DNA of 64,000 nt from Streptosporangiaceae bacterium NEAU-GS5 (GTDB lineage Bacteria > Actinomycetota > Actinomycetes > Streptosporangiales > Streptosporangiaceae). The stretch is from NCBI GenBank assembly GCA_017592665.1, contig JAGFNW010000039.1, positions 1-64,000 on the forward strand, given 5' to 3'. The notes under the pieces are model-generated. The model did no database searches, was not told the origin of the DNA, and saw nothing but the letters and a program-made list of their open reading frames with translations. The position numbers and the translations under genes are program-made. Below are positions 17,217-25,996 of the stretch, piece after piece; the stretch's first letter is position 1; each line of letters begins with the position of its first letter.

Positions 17217-17235
17217 CCGTGCGCCGGGTCCGGGG

Positions 17236-18108
17236 TCAGGAACCGATCCCGGTCGTCCGGAATCGGGCCCGATACGCGGCCGGAGTGACCCCGAGGGTGC
17301 GGGAGAAGGCGCGGCGCAGGGTCTCGGGCGAGCCGAAGCCGGAGCGGCGTGCCACCACGTCGAGACCCTCGTCCCCGCGTTCCAGCAGCGACCTGGCCGC
17401 CTCGACGCGGGCCAGCCCGACGTACTCGGCGGGGCTGAGCCCGGTCTCGACGTGGAACAGCCGCCCGAGGTGGCGCGGGCTGAGCCGCGCCCTGGCGGCC
17501 ATCTCGCCGACGGAGTGGTCCGCCGCGGGATCGGCGGCGATGGCGTCCAGCACCCGCCGCAGCGGGTCGTCGGCGGGCCGGGCGCGGGCGCGCAACCGGA
17601 CGCTGTACTGCGACTGCCCGCCGGGCCGCTGCATGAAGACGACGAGGTATTTGGCCACCTGCCGGGCCAGCGCGGGCCCGTGATCTTCTTCGACGAGCGC
17701 CAGGGCGAGGTCGATGCCGGAGCTGATGCCCGCGGAGGTGATGATCCGGCCGTCGCGGACGAAGATGGAGTCGGCGTCGACCTGGATCGCCGGATAGCGG
17801 CGGGCCAGGTCGGAGGCGAGGGCCCAGTGGGTGGCCGCGCGGTGGCCGTCCAGCAGGCCGGCGGCGGCCAGCACGAAGGCGCCGGCGCAGACCGAGGCCA
17901 CCTGCTCGGCGCCCGCCGCCAGGCGGCGGACCTGGTCGAGCAGGGCCGGGGTCGTGGCGGCGGCCTCGACGTCGGCGCTGCCGGGGAGCAGCAGCACGTC
18001 CGGCGCCGTGGCGACGGCGAACACCTCCAGCGGGCCGGTGACATCGAGCAGCCGCACTCCGTCGTACAGCACGACCAGGACGACCCGCTCCCGCGTCACC
18101 GGCCTCAC
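17236..18108 (-). CDS. GlxA/FtrA-type AraC regulator with DJ-1-like N-terminal domain
   Basis: The 290-residue protein has an N-terminal DJ-1/PfpI-like domain ('LLDVTGPLEVFAVATA', 'VASVCAGAFVLAAAGLLDG') and a C-terminal AraC HTH ('VGEMAARARLSPRHLGRLFHVETGLSP' and 'RSGFGSPETLRRAF', read in parts). Compared with usual members of 315-330 residues, the segment between 'FAVATA' and 'PDVLLLPG' lacks about 30-35 residues. This looks like an in-frame deletion in the sensory domain. It lies 18 bases downstream of the broken MFS gene on the same strand. Confidence 0.82.
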   Translation of the reverse strand: MRPVTRERVVLVVLYDGVRLLDVTGPLEVFAVATAPDVLLLPGSADVEAAATTPALLDQVRRLAAGAEQVASVCAGAFVLAAAGLLDGHRAATHWALASDLARRYPAIQVDADSIFVRDGRIITSAGISSGIDLALALVEEDHGPALARQVAKYLVVFMQRPGGQSQYSVRLRARARPADDPLRRVLDAIAADPAADHSVGEMAARARLSPRHLGRLFHVETGLSPAEYVGLARVEAARSLLERGDEGLDVVARRSGFGSPETLRRAFSRTLGVTPAAYRARFRTTGIGS

Positions 18109-18126
18109 CTCCTTGTCTCCAGCGTC

Positions 18127-19318
18127 TCAGGAGTGCTCGCGCTGGAAGACGGCGACCACCGCGGCGGCCACCAGCAGGCCGGCGGACAGCCACAGACCCC
18201 GGGTGATGCCGCCGGCGCTGTCGGACAGCAGGCCGGACACCAGCGGGCCGATCGCCTGACCTGCGGAGAAGGCCACGGTCAGCATGGCGATGCCGGCGGT
18301 CCAGACGGTCTGCGGCAGCATCCGGCGGGCGATCACGGTGGCCGCGGTGGGCCCGGCCATGAAGCTCGCCCCGAACACGACCGCCGACAACAGCGCGGCG
18401 AACCGTCCAGCCGGCAGCAGCAGGACCGGCAGCACGCCGAGGAACACGATGACGGCGACCAGGGCCGGCGCCCGGCCGCCGGTCATCCGGCCGGCCAGGT
18501 GTCCCCAGACGGTGAGCGTCGACAGGACCGAGGCGACGCCGAGCACCACGAAGAACACCGCGGTCACCGACGCGCCCAGCCCCTGGGAGCGCAGCAGGGC
18601 GATGACGAAGGTCATGTAGCTCACGTAGCCGGCGCCGAACAGCACGTACCAGCCGAAGGTGGGGCCGAGCCGGCGGATCTGGGCGCCGGTCAGCACGGCC
18701 GCGTGACCGGCCGGCGGCTCGGCGACGGCCCGCGCGCCCAGCCAGGCCGGGATCAGCGCGGCGACGGCCAGAACGCCCATGGCCAGCCAGCCGAGCCGCC
18801 ATCCGTCGGCCGGCAGCAGCGGAACGACCAGCCCGGACAGGACCACGCCGATCCCGACGCCGCCCATGTAGATCGCGACGAGCAGGGCGGGCCGGCCCGG
18901 CACGCCCCGGTCGCGATGCGCGAGCCAGCGCCGAGCCGATGACGAACACGACGGCGGTGGTGAGGCCTCCGATGAAGCGCAGCGCCAGCAGGACGCCGAA
19001 GTTCGCGGTCGCGGCCGTGAGCAGCAGCGCGACCGCGCTGACGGCCAAGCCCCAGACGAAGACGGCCCGGCTGCCGATCCGGCGCGCCCAGTAGGCGGCG
19101 GTGGCCGCGCCGATGATGTAGCCGAGGGCGTTGGCGGTGTTCATGCCGCCCGCCTGCGCGTAGCTCCAGCCGAGCCGCTCGTGCATCGAGGGCAGCAGCA
19201 GCGCGTACGCGAAACGGGTGAACCCCAGCGCGACGACCGGCCCGGCCGCCAGCCCGAGCGCGACCAGCGCCGCACGTTTCACCGTGGGGGCGCGTTCGGC
19301 CTGGACGAGGGTGTCCAT
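18127..19318 (-). pseudogene. YbfB/YjiJ-type MFS transporter, frameshifted
   Basis: The first 140 or so residues from the ATG at 19318 (GGAGG six bases before it) contain four transmembrane helices of an MFS permease ('FTRFAYALLLPSMHERLG', 'LGYIIGAATAAYWARRIGS'). The rest of the protein (about 258 residues, eight helices) lies in another frame, ending at 18127. The join, around 18905-18930, needs two one-base insertions within about 20 bases to restore 'ALASRIATG..VPGRPALL'. It is either a decayed gene or holds assembly errors in a GC-rich stretch. It is followed by the GlxA-type regulator. Confidence 0.75.
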
Positions 19319-19469
19319 GAGAAAACCTCCTGACGGTCCCGGGCGGGACCACACCAGGTGTCAAGCCCCTGGCGGGCCCCGCCCATGGCCGTCCTTTCGG
19401 CCCTGCGACCCTCGGATCCGGCCATTCCGTCCGTTTGGGCCAGTTCGGCCATTTCGGCCGGCGCCTGGC

Positions 19470-20183
19470 TCAGGCCGTGGCGGCGCGGTAGCGTCCCACG
19501 AGGCGCACGCCGATCAGGGCCAGCGGCGCGAAGCCCACCAGGACCGCGGCCGCGGTGACCTGCGGGACGCCGACCGGGATGAACATCAGGCCGGCCACTC
19601 CGGCGACGAACAGCGGCCCCGTCCACCACCGCACCACCCCGGCGCGGATCAGCCCGACGAGCGCGATGACCGGGCCGAGCAGGTTGAGCGGTGTGGTGCC
19701 GTCCCAGAATCCGAGCAGCGACGACTGCTTGAAGCCCTGGAAGACCGCCACGGCCTGATCCGGCGTGAGGTGCGTGCCGGCGGACAGGTTCCACCAGTCG
19801 CTGAGCAGCATGCCGGACAGGTTGACGAAGCCGATGGTGGCGAGCACCGAGCCGATGAGCGTCGGCCAGAAGCCCTTGCGGCCGCGCACCAGCGCCGGCG
19901 CGGCGAGCATGCCGAGGCCCATGAGCAGGTTGCCGTAGTGCAGGAACAGCGCGGAAAGCTGGGTCTGGGCGCCGTCCCTGACCAAAGAGGCGACGTACAG
20001 GGCGTCGGTGTCCCCGGCCGCCTCCGGCGAGGTGGCCATCCCGGCCGCGAACAGCAGGGGGCCCGCCACCAGCGCGGCGCCGGCGAGGAGGTGCAGGGCG
20101 CTCTTGCGGCGCGAGCCCTGCTCGGCCTCGACGGCCTGCGACGGGCGGCCCAGGTCGGCGGTGGGAACGTACTGGCTGGTCAT
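19470..20183 (-). CDS. membrane protein, possibly DUF4386-like
   Basis: The 237-residue protein has about six transmembrane helices ('LLAGAALVAGPLLFAAGMA', 'LGMLAAPALVRG', 'LIGSVLATIGFVNLSGMLL') and a short charged N-terminus. I do not recognise a firm family. It lies divergent to a two-component system across 202 bases that contain a CGATATCG palindrome near its start. Its role is unknown. Confidence 0.75.
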   Translation of the reverse strand: MTSQYVPTADLGRPSQAVEAEQGSRRKSALHLLAGAALVAGPLLFAAGMATSPEAAGDTDALYVASLVRDGAQTQLSALFLHYGNLLMGLGMLAAPALVRGRKGFWPTLIGSVLATIGFVNLSGMLLSDWWNLSAGTHLTPDQAVAVFQGFKQSSLLGFWDGTTPLNLLGPVIALVGLIRAGVVRWWTGPLFVAGVAGLMFIPVGVPQVTAAAVLVGFAPLALIGVRLVGRYRAATA

Positions 20184-20385
20184 GATGTGTGTTTCCTTTC
20201 GATATCGTGGCCGCCGGTCGTTGGGGGCCGGTCGGCGACATCGCCAATCGTCGTGACGGCCGGGCTCAGCGCGCCTCCGCTGCGGGGGACCCGGTCCGCC
20301 TCCGCCGTACGGGGGAGCGCCGGCCGCGATCGTTCCGCCGGGCGGCGGATCCAGGCAGGTCACGGCCGCACCTAAGATCGGGCTC

Positions 20386-21573
20386 ATGCGAGGACCCCGA
20401 CCGCGTGACCTGCGCCTTCTGGCATGGCTGCTGCCGCCGCTGATGGGCGCGCTCGCGGTCGCGGAGGCGCTCTCGGACACCGGGTTCGACCCGTCGCCGC
20501 CGCATCTGGCCGTGGTCGCCGCCTGGATCCCGGCCGGTCTGATCCTGGCCCGCTGGTGGCCGGTCATCGGCACGGTGGCCGTCGCCGGGTTCTATCCGGC
20601 CGGGATCCTGCTGGACATTCCCGGGCCGGGCGGGACCGGTCTGATCGCCACGCTGCTGGCGGTCGCGTGGGCCGGGTTCGCCGAGCCCGCCCGCCGTTCG
20701 CTGTGGGGGCTCGTCCCCGCGATGGCGATCTTCGCGGTCTGCGACACGGTCCGCGACGGCTTCTCCCCGGTGAACGTCTTCTTCCCGCTGATCTTCGTGG
20801 CCGGCTGGTGGGGCGGCGCGCTGGTGCGCCGTGAGCGGCGGCGCGGCCGCGAACTGGTCGAGCTGGCCGCGGCGCTCGACGCCCAGCGTGAGACGGTGGC
20901 GCAGGCCGCGGTCATCGAGGAGCGCACCCGCATCGCTCGCGAGATCCACGACGCGGTCGCCCATTCGGTCAGCGTCATGACCCTGCAGATCGGCGGCCTT
21001 CGCCGGCAGCTCAACGACGTGCTGGAGAGCCGCCCGGCCGAGCTCGAGGTGATGCTCGGCCTGGAGCGGCTGGGCCGCCAGTCCGTCGAAGAGCTGCGCT
21101 CGCTCGTCGGGATCATGCGCGAATCCGGCCTGGAGGCACCGGCGGCGCCCGCGCCCTCGCTCGCCCGGGTCGAACAGCTGATCGCCGATGTGCGGGCGGG
21201 CGGTCTCCCAGTCGATCTGAGCGTGCAGGGCGAGCCGGTGGATCTGCACCGAGCGCTCGACGTCTCCGCCTATCGCGTGCTCCAGGAGGCGCTGACCAAC
21301 GTGCTGCGGCACGCCCCCGGCGGCCGCGCCGAGGTGACGATCCGCTACGCGCCCGACGGCGTGACGATCGAGGTGACCGACGACGGGCCCGGCGCGATCC
21401 CGGCCGGGCCGCTCGACGGGGCCGAGCCGCTCGACGGGCGGGACGGCGGGCACGGCCTGATCGGCATGCGCGAACGGGCGGCGATGTTCGGCGGCACCCT
21501 GCGGGCCGGGCCACGTGACGAGCGCGGGTTCGCGGTGACCGCGCGCTTCCCCATCCGGCGGAGGTGGCAGTGA
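20386..21573 (+). CDS. NarL-type sensor histidine kinase
   Basis: The 395-residue protein has an N-terminal membrane domain of about five helices (residues 10-145). The HisKA_3 dimerisation domain carries phospho-accepting His188 (AREIHDAVAHS), and the HATPase domain has 'EALTNVLRHAPGG' and 'TDDGPG'. A TAAGAT -10 element at 20373-20378 lies seven bases before the ATG, suggesting a leaderless message. Its stop overlaps the regulator start (GTGA), so the pair is coupled. The signal is unknown. The divergent membrane protein may be a target. Confidence 0.92.
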   Translation: MRGPRPRDLRLLAWLLPPLMGALAVAEALSDTGFDPSPPHLAVVAAWIPAGLILARWWPVIGTVAVAGFYPAGILLDIPGPGGTGLIATLLAVAWAGFAEPARRSLWGLVPAMAIFAVCDTVRDGFSPVNVFFPLIFVAGWWGGALVRRERRRGRELVELAAALDAQRETVAQAAVIEERTRIAREIHDAVAHSVSVMTLQIGGLRRQLNDVLESRPAELEVMLGLERLGRQSVEELRSLVGIMRESGLEAPAAPAPSLARVEQLIADVRAGGLPVDLSVQGEPVDLHRALDVSAYRVLQEALTNVLRHAPGGRAEVTIRYAPDGVTIEVTDDGPGAIPAGPLDGAEPLDGRDGGHGLIGMRERAAMFGGTLRAGPRDERGFAVTARFPIRRRWQ

Positions 21574-22229
21574 GCATCAGGGTCGTCCTCGTCGACGACG
21601 AGGCCATGGTCCGGGTCGGCCTGCGGATGGTCCTCACCGCCGAGCCCGACATCGAGGTCGTCGCCGAGGCACAGGACGGCGCGTCCGGGGCCGATGCCGT
21701 GGCGCGCACGCGCCCCGACGTGGTCCTGATGGACATCCGGATGCCACAGGTCGACGGCATCGAGGGCGCGCGGCGGATCCTCGCCGCGACGCAGGACGTC
21801 AAGGTCGTGGTGCTGACCACGTTCGACGAGGACGACTACGTCGAGGCGGCGCTGCGAGCCGGGGTGAGCGGCTTCCTGCTCAAGGTCTCGCCCCCGGAAC
21901 AACTGATCGAGGCGGTGCGCACCGTGGCGTCCGGCGGCGGCCTGCTCGACCCGTCGGTCACGCTGCGGGTCATCGAGTCGTTCGCGGCGTCTCCGGCGCG
22001 GGCGCCCCGGGCCGCCGTGCTCGACACGCTGACCGAACGCGAGCGCGACGTGCTGCGGCTGCTGGCCCGGGGCATGTCGAACGCCGAGATCGCCGACCGG
22101 CTCTACCTCGGCGAGGCCACCGTGAAGACCCACGTGTCCAACGTCCTCGCCAAGCTCGGCGTGCGCGACCGGGTCCAGGCGGTGGTCGCCGCCTACGAAA
22201 CCGGCCACGTACGCCCCGGCGAGCCCTGA
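21570..22229 (+). CDS. NarL/FixJ-family response regulator
   Basis: The 219-residue protein has a receiver domain with acidic pocket DDE and phospho-acceptor Asp55 (VVLMDIRMP). A C-terminal LuxR HTH follows ('LTERERDVLRLLARGMSNAEIA', 'ATVKTHVSNVLAKLG', read in parts). The GTG at 21570 overlaps the kinase stop, with GGAGG five bases upstream. An in-frame GTG at 21564 lies inside that ribosome site and is rejected. It is the cognate partner of the kinase. Confidence 0.93.
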   Translation: MSIRVVLVDDEAMVRVGLRMVLTAEPDIEVVAEAQDGASGADAVARTRPDVVLMDIRMPQVDGIEGARRILAATQDVKVVVLTTFDEDDYVEAALRAGVSGFLLKVSPPEQLIEAVRTVASGGGLLDPSVTLRVIESFAASPARAPRAAVLDTLTERERDVLRLLARGMSNAEIADRLYLGEATVKTHVSNVLAKLGVRDRVQAVVAAYETGHVRPGEP

Positions 22230-22248
22230 CCGGCGGCGCCGCCGTCAG
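22226..22248. terminator. bidirectional stem-loop containing both stop codons
   Basis: CTGAC-C-GGCGGC and GCCGCC-G-TCAG (22226-22248) form a near-perfect palindrome. It spans the TGA of the response regulator and the stop of the convergent hydrolase, and could terminate both transcripts. Confidence 0.6.
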
Positions 22249-23048
22249 CGGGGTCCGCGGTCACGCGCGGCGGCGATCTCCCGCACGGCCGCGGCGATCG
22301 CGCCGAACTCCTTGTGCACGATGGTCGCGTGGTTGCTCGCGACCGTCGCGCTCACCTGGACATGCGGGTTCCGGGCGAGCACCGGATCCAGCGCGGCGCG
22401 CGTGCGTTCCATGTCCTCCTGGTCGGCGCCGGTGTTGCCCCCCGAGGCGACGACGAAGCGGATCGGGAAGGTCACCTTGTCGAAGACGGGATCGCCGGAG
22501 TTGGTGATCTCGTTGAGTTCGATGTTGACGTCGGCGTGCTGCTCGGCGGTCATCCGCGCGGCCTTGCCGGCCAGGCGCGCCAGCGGCAGGATCCAGCGCA
22601 TCCGGTGGAAGAGCCGCCGGATCTCCGCGCGGGCGGCCTCGCCGGTCAAGCCGTACGGATAGGCGCCGTCGACCGCGACCTCGCCGACGACGCGGTCCGA
22701 GTTCCGCACGCCCCAGTGCAGCGCGACCGCCGCACCGTAGGACCAGCCCACGAGCAGGGGCCGGTCCACGCCCCGCGCCTCGAGGACGGCGTCGACGTCC
22801 CGGATGCAGGCCTCGAACGAGTAGTCCGCCGATCGCCGCGATCGGCCGCGGGCGCGCTCGTCGTAGGTGATGTGCCGCCATCCGGTTCCGAGTTCGGCGA
22901 TGACGCGCCGCCAGTCCTTCTGGCTGGCGTAGGCGCCGTTCAGGTAGACCACGGGGGTGCCGGTCCCACCAGTGTCGGTCACGGCCAGCGCCGTGTCGTC
23001 CACCGGCACCATGCCGGTCCAGGTGGCGTTCGGGTTCGAATCGGTCAC
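22245..23048 (-). CDS. alpha/beta hydrolase
   Basis: The 267-residue cytoplasmic protein shows the nucleophile elbow GWSYGAA, an early 'TYDERARGRSRRS' loop and a C-terminal 'NHATIVHKE' histidine region. The family covers esterases, C-C hydrolases and haloperoxidase-like enzymes; the substrate is not evident. The GTG at 23048 starts it. Repeated GGTCAAGGTCAAGGTCAA and a TGACC-TAC-GGTCA palindrome lie just upstream. Confidence 0.85.
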   Translation of the reverse strand: MTDSNPNATWTGMVPVDDTALAVTDTGGTGTPVVYLNGAYASQKDWRRVIAELGTGWRHITYDERARGRSRRSADYSFEACIRDVDAVLEARGVDRPLLVGWSYGAAVALHWGVRNSDRVVGEVAVDGAYPYGLTGEAARAEIRRLFHRMRWILPLARLAGKAARMTAEQHADVNIELNEITNSGDPVFDKVTFPIRFVVASGGNTGADQEDMERTRAALDPVLARNPHVQVSATVASNHATIVHKEFGAIAAAVREIAAARDRGPR

Positions 23049-23063
23049 CCGTTCAGCGTGGAC

Positions 23064-23077
23064 TGACCTACGGTCAA
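23064..23077 (-). promoter_or_regulatory. palindrome in the hydrolase promoter
   Basis: TGACC-TAC-GGTCA (23064-23076) overlaps a TTGACC -35-like hexamer (minus strand, 23077-23072). It is followed upstream by two further direct GGTCAA copies. It is a likely operator, but the regulator is not identified. Confidence 0.45.
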
Positions 23078-23085
23078 GGTCAAGG

Positions 23086-23466
23086 TCAACCCCGTGGCGA
23101 CGGGGTCGGTGCCAAGGAGACCTGATAGTGGCCGATGAGCCAGCCGGCGTCCGAGCGCCGCAGCAGGACGACGAGGTTGACGCTGATCGTGGGCCGCTCG
23201 GTGAAGGAGAAGTCGACGTGCAGGTAGCCGAGGACGACGTCCTCCGACAGGCGGCGGCTCTCCAGGATCCGGTACGCGGCCGCCAGGTCGGTGGGCTGGG
23301 GGGCGTAGTAGTCGGCCACGCCCCGCCTGCCGACGCTGTAGGGGTGCAGCCCTTGGAAGATCGCGTCCTCGGTGAACAGGGACGCGATCCGATCGGGCTG
23401 GTGGTTGTCGACGCCCGACTTCCACTGGTCGAGGACGGTGCGCAGGATCTCGTTGGTGTCGGTCAT
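23086..23466 (-). CDS. SnoaL/SgcJ-like NTF2-fold protein
   Basis: The 126-residue protein has the SgcJ/EcaC NTF2-like layout: 'VDNHQPDRIASLFTEDAIFQG', 'YSVGRRGVADYY' and the C-terminal 'DAGWLIGHYQVSLAP'. Such cone-shaped domains form dimers and bind small hydrophobic ligands or act as cyclases. It lies eight bases downstream of the SDR gene on the same strand, forming a two-gene unit. Confidence 0.8.
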   Translation of the reverse strand: MTDTNEILRTVLDQWKSGVDNHQPDRIASLFTEDAIFQGLHPYSVGRRGVADYYAPQPTDLAAAYRILESRRLSEDVVLGYLHVDFSFTERPTISVNLVVLLRRSDAGWLIGHYQVSLAPTPSPRG

Positions 23467-23474
23467 CTCGCGCC

Positions 23475-24182
23475 TCAGTGTCCTGCGCTCATGCCGCCGT
23501 CGACGTGGAGCACCTCGCCCGTGACGAACGGGGCGTTCTCCAGGTAGGTCACCGCCTCCGCGATGTCGCTCGGCTCGCCGATCCGGCCGACCGGGTGCAG
23601 CCCGACGAGGAACCCGTGGGTCTCCTCGGGGTGCATGGGCGTATTGATGATGCCGGGCGAGACGGCGTTGACCCGGATGCCCCGGGTGGCGTACTCGACG
23701 GCCAGGGACTTGGTGGCGGACTGCAGTCCGCCCTTGGTCAGCGAGGCGAGGACGGAGGGCACGCTGGAGTTGGCGTGGTCGACCAGGCTCGTGGTGATGG
23801 TGACGATGTGCCCGCCGCCTTGGGCGAGCATCCGCTCGACGGCGAGCTGGGTGACGCGGAAGAAACCGGCCAGGTTCACGCCGATCACCGCGGCGTAGTC
23901 CTCCTGGCTGTAGTCGGTGAACGGCTTGGCGACGAAGATTCCGGCGTTGTTGACCAGAGTGTCGACCCGGCCGAATCGCTCCACGGCGGCGGCGATGACG
24001 CGTTCGGCGGTCGCGGGGTCGGCGATGTCGCCCTGGACGGTCACGACGCCGGCGTCGGCGGAGGGGGCGATGGTGCGGGAGGTGGCGACGACGGCGTAGC
24101 CGAGCTTGCGGTATGCGTCGACGAGGCCGGCGCCGATGCCCTGCGAACCGCCGGTGACGACGGCGACCTTCTGAGTGCTCAT
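23475..24182 (-). CDS. short-chain dehydrogenase/reductase lacking the catalytic Tyr
   Basis: The 235-residue protein has the NAD(P)-binding motif TGGSQGIG, 'NNAG' and the C-terminal 'GEVLHVDGGM'. At the active site the usual YxxxK reads 'ASLTK', so the lysine is kept but the tyrosine position is alanine. The upstream 'ITTSLVD' still holds a serine. It may use a different mechanism or be non-catalytic. A TetR-type palindrome identical in its core to one at the TetR gene (25997-26617) lies about 55 bases upstream, linking the two. Confidence 0.85.
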   Translation of the reverse strand: MSTQKVAVVTGGSQGIGAGLVDAYRKLGYAVVATSRTIAPSADAGVVTVQGDIADPATAERVIAAAVERFGRVDTLVNNAGIFVAKPFTDYSQEDYAAVIGVNLAGFFRVTQLAVERMLAQGGGHIVTITTSLVDHANSSVPSVLASLTKGGLQSATKSLAVEYATRGIRVNAVSPGIINTPMHPEETHGFLVGLHPVGRIGEPSDIAEAVTYLENAPFVTGEVLHVDGGMSAGH

Positions 24183-24236
24183 GATGGACCTTCTCCAGGG
24201 TGAGATGTGATTGATGCGACCGGCCGGCACGGGCAC

Positions 24237-24254
24237 TAGCCGACCGGTCGACTA
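24237..24254. promoter_or_regulatory. TetR operator copy 1 (upstream of SDR gene)
   Basis: TAG-C-CGACCGGTCG-A-CTA is an 18-bp near-perfect palindrome. Its core and right flank (CGACCGGTCGACTA) are identical to the site beside the TetR gene at 26626-26643. Confidence 0.65.
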
Positions 24255-24291
24255 TTTCGACCCTAGAAGGCCCTCAGAAAGGAAGTCAAAG

Positions 24292-24324
24292 ATCAGGAGG
24301 GACCTGATTCCTATCATCTGATAG
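24292..24324. repeat. two inverted repeats after the LysR gene
   Basis: ATCAGG-AGGGA-CCTGAT (24292-24308) and CTATCA-TC-TGATAG (24311-24324) lie just beyond the LysR stop and before the SDR gene. They may terminate lysR or serve as further operators. Confidence 0.45.
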
Positions 24325-24334
24325 GCGGAGCCTC

Positions 24335-25258
24335 TTACCGCCGATGGGGGTCGCCGTCGGGCAGCCAGGCGTCCGGGCCGTGGACGCCCACGTCGCCGAC
24401 GTCGGCGCAGAGGGCCTCGACCACGGCGAGGACGGCCGTCCGGGCTTCGCCGCGGCGCCACACAAGAGACCACGTCCAGTAGATCCGCGGCCCGGCGACG
24501 GGGCGTCGCACGAGGTCGGGCGGCAGGGGAGCGGTCTGCCCCTTCGGGCAGTTGATGACCGGGCGGCCGCTGCGGCGGACGTGGTCGAAGAAGGCGGGCC
24601 CGGTGATGCCGCCGTCGGAGATGCGTATCGCCTGGGCGCCGGTGTCCTCGGCCACCCGCTCGGCGTAGGCGTTCCAGGACGACCAGGAGGTGACGTCGTC
24701 GTCCAGGAGCACGGCGGTGTCCCTGACAGGCACCTCGCCGGTGTCCTTGCCGGTCGCGATGGCATGGAGCCGGTCGGCGCCGATGAGCCGGGCGTGAAGG
24801 TCGCGCTGTTCCAGATCCTCGGCGCGCACCCAGCAGATCGCGAGGTCGAGGCTTCCATCGGCGACCCGGGCGGCCTGGGTGTGCGAGGGCGCGACCCACG
24901 TGTCGAGGTGCACCTGGGCGACGCTGGACGTACGGGCCATCAGATCCGCGGGAAGCCAGTTGACGTAGCCGAGCCGCACCGGCGCCGATCCCGACAGCCG
25001 GCGGGCGCGCCGGTGCAGGTCGTCGGCGCGTTCCAGCAGGGCGCGGGTGTGCGGGAGCAGGGCCGAGCCGGCGGGGGTGAGGGTGACGGAACGGCGGTCG
25101 CGGTCGAACAGGCGCACCCCGAGGTCGCGCTCGAGCGCCTTGATCTGCTGCGACAGGGACGGCCCGGCGATCAGCAGCCGCTCGGCCGCCCGGCCGAAGT
25201 TCAGTTCCTCGGCCACCGCGACGAAATAGCGAAGTTGGCGCAGCTCCACCCCCGCCAT
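24335..25258 (-). CDS. LysR-family transcriptional regulator
   Basis: The 307-residue protein has the N-terminal LysR HTH ('LRQLRYFVAVAEELNFGRAAERL', 'SLSQQIKALERDLGVRLFDRDRR', read in parts) and a C-terminal periplasmic-binding-like effector domain. It is divergent from a methyltransferase gene across 68 bases that hold a strong inverted repeat. It is followed by the SDR gene. Either could be regulated by it. Confidence 0.9.
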   Translation of the reverse strand: MAGVELRQLRYFVAVAEELNFGRAAERLLIAGPSLSQQIKALERDLGVRLFDRDRRSVTLTPAGSALLPHTRALLERADDLHRRARRLSGSAPVRLGYVNWLPADLMARTSSVAQVHLDTWVAPSHTQAARVADGSLDLAICWVRAEDLEQRDLHARLIGADRLHAIATGKDTGEVPVRDTAVLLDDDVTSWSSWNAYAERVAEDTGAQAIRISDGGITGPAFFDHVRRSGRPVINCPKGQTAPLPPDLVRRPVAGPRIYWTWSLVWRRGEARTAVLAVVEALCADVGDVGVHGPDAWLPDGDPHRR

Positions 25259-25288
25259 GTTACGGCGGGTAATAGACGCCTTTCCGAC

Positions 25289-25312
25289 TTGACTTCAAGC
25301 GAACTTGAAGTC
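25289..25312. promoter_or_regulatory. SoxR/MerR-box-like inverted repeat
   Basis: GACTTCAAG (25291-25299) and CTTGAAGTC (25304-25312) are perfect 9-bp arms around CGAA, with TTGACT (25289-25294) as a -35 element. The form resembles SoxR boxes (CCTCAAG..CTTGAGG). No SoxR gene lies nearby. LysR binding is an alternative. Confidence 0.5.
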
Positions 25313-25326
25313 GTTGACTGGCGATC

Positions 25327-25980
25327 ATGCAGACAGCAGGTACGACTCTCAAGCAACGCGCGATCAGGAATCTGGTGCGCCAGGCAGGTCATCCGCAGGG
25401 CATCGTCGGGTCGGCGGTCGGCTGGCTCTTCGCCCTGCGCGGCTCCAACCGGCGGCGAAACATCTGGGCCGTGTCGTTGCTGAACGTGCGGCCCACCGAC
25501 CGGGTGCTCGAGATCGGCTTCGGTCCCGGCATCGCCGTCGCCGAATTCGCCCGCCATGCGACGCAAGGCCACGTCTTCGGCGTCGACCACTCGCGGACCA
25601 TGGTCCGGCAGGCCGCCCGGCGCAGCGCCGCCGCCGTCCGCGCCCGGCGCGTGCACCTCACGCAGGCCTCCGTGGAGCGGTTGCCGAGCTTCGGCGATCC
25701 GCTCGACGCCATCCTCGCGGTCAACTCCGTGCTGTTCTGGCCCGATCCGGTGGAACGGCTGCGCGAGCTGCGCCGCCTGCTCCGTCCCGCCGGACGCATC
25801 GCGCTTGTCAGCCAGCCCCGCAGCCCCGGCGCCACCCGGGATACCACGGTCCGGGCCGCGCAGGAACTGCAGGACATGCTCACCCAGGCCGGCTTCACCC
25901 GTCTCCGGGTCGAATTCCTGGAGCTCGATCCGCCCGTCGCCTGCGTGCTCGCCGACAATCCGCCCGACAATCCGGCGTGA
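25327..25980 (+). CDS. class I SAM-dependent methyltransferase
   Basis: The 217-residue protein has motif I 'VLEIGFGPG', motif II-like 'VFGVDHSRTMV' and a 'LRPAGRIALV' strand, placing it in the methyltransferase 11/25 type. The C-terminus ends in 'ADNPPDNPA'. The substrate is unknown. It sits behind a SoxR-like inverted repeat and is divergent from the LysR gene. Confidence 0.87.
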   Translation: MQTAGTTLKQRAIRNLVRQAGHPQGIVGSAVGWLFALRGSNRRRNIWAVSLLNVRPTDRVLEIGFGPGIAVAEFARHATQGHVFGVDHSRTMVRQAARRSAAAVRARRVHLTQASVERLPSFGDPLDAILAVNSVLFWPDPVERLRELRRLLRPAGRIALVSQPRSPGATRDTTVRAAQELQDMLTQAGFTRLRVEFLELDPPVACVLADNPPDNPA

Positions 25981-25996
25981 TCTTCGAAGGCGGGCG

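Noticed and set aside
20266..21453. Minus-strand open frame opposite the histidine kinase
   Set aside because: The composition is a typical high-GC antisense shadow, with no domain. The plus-strand kinase has full catalytic motifs.
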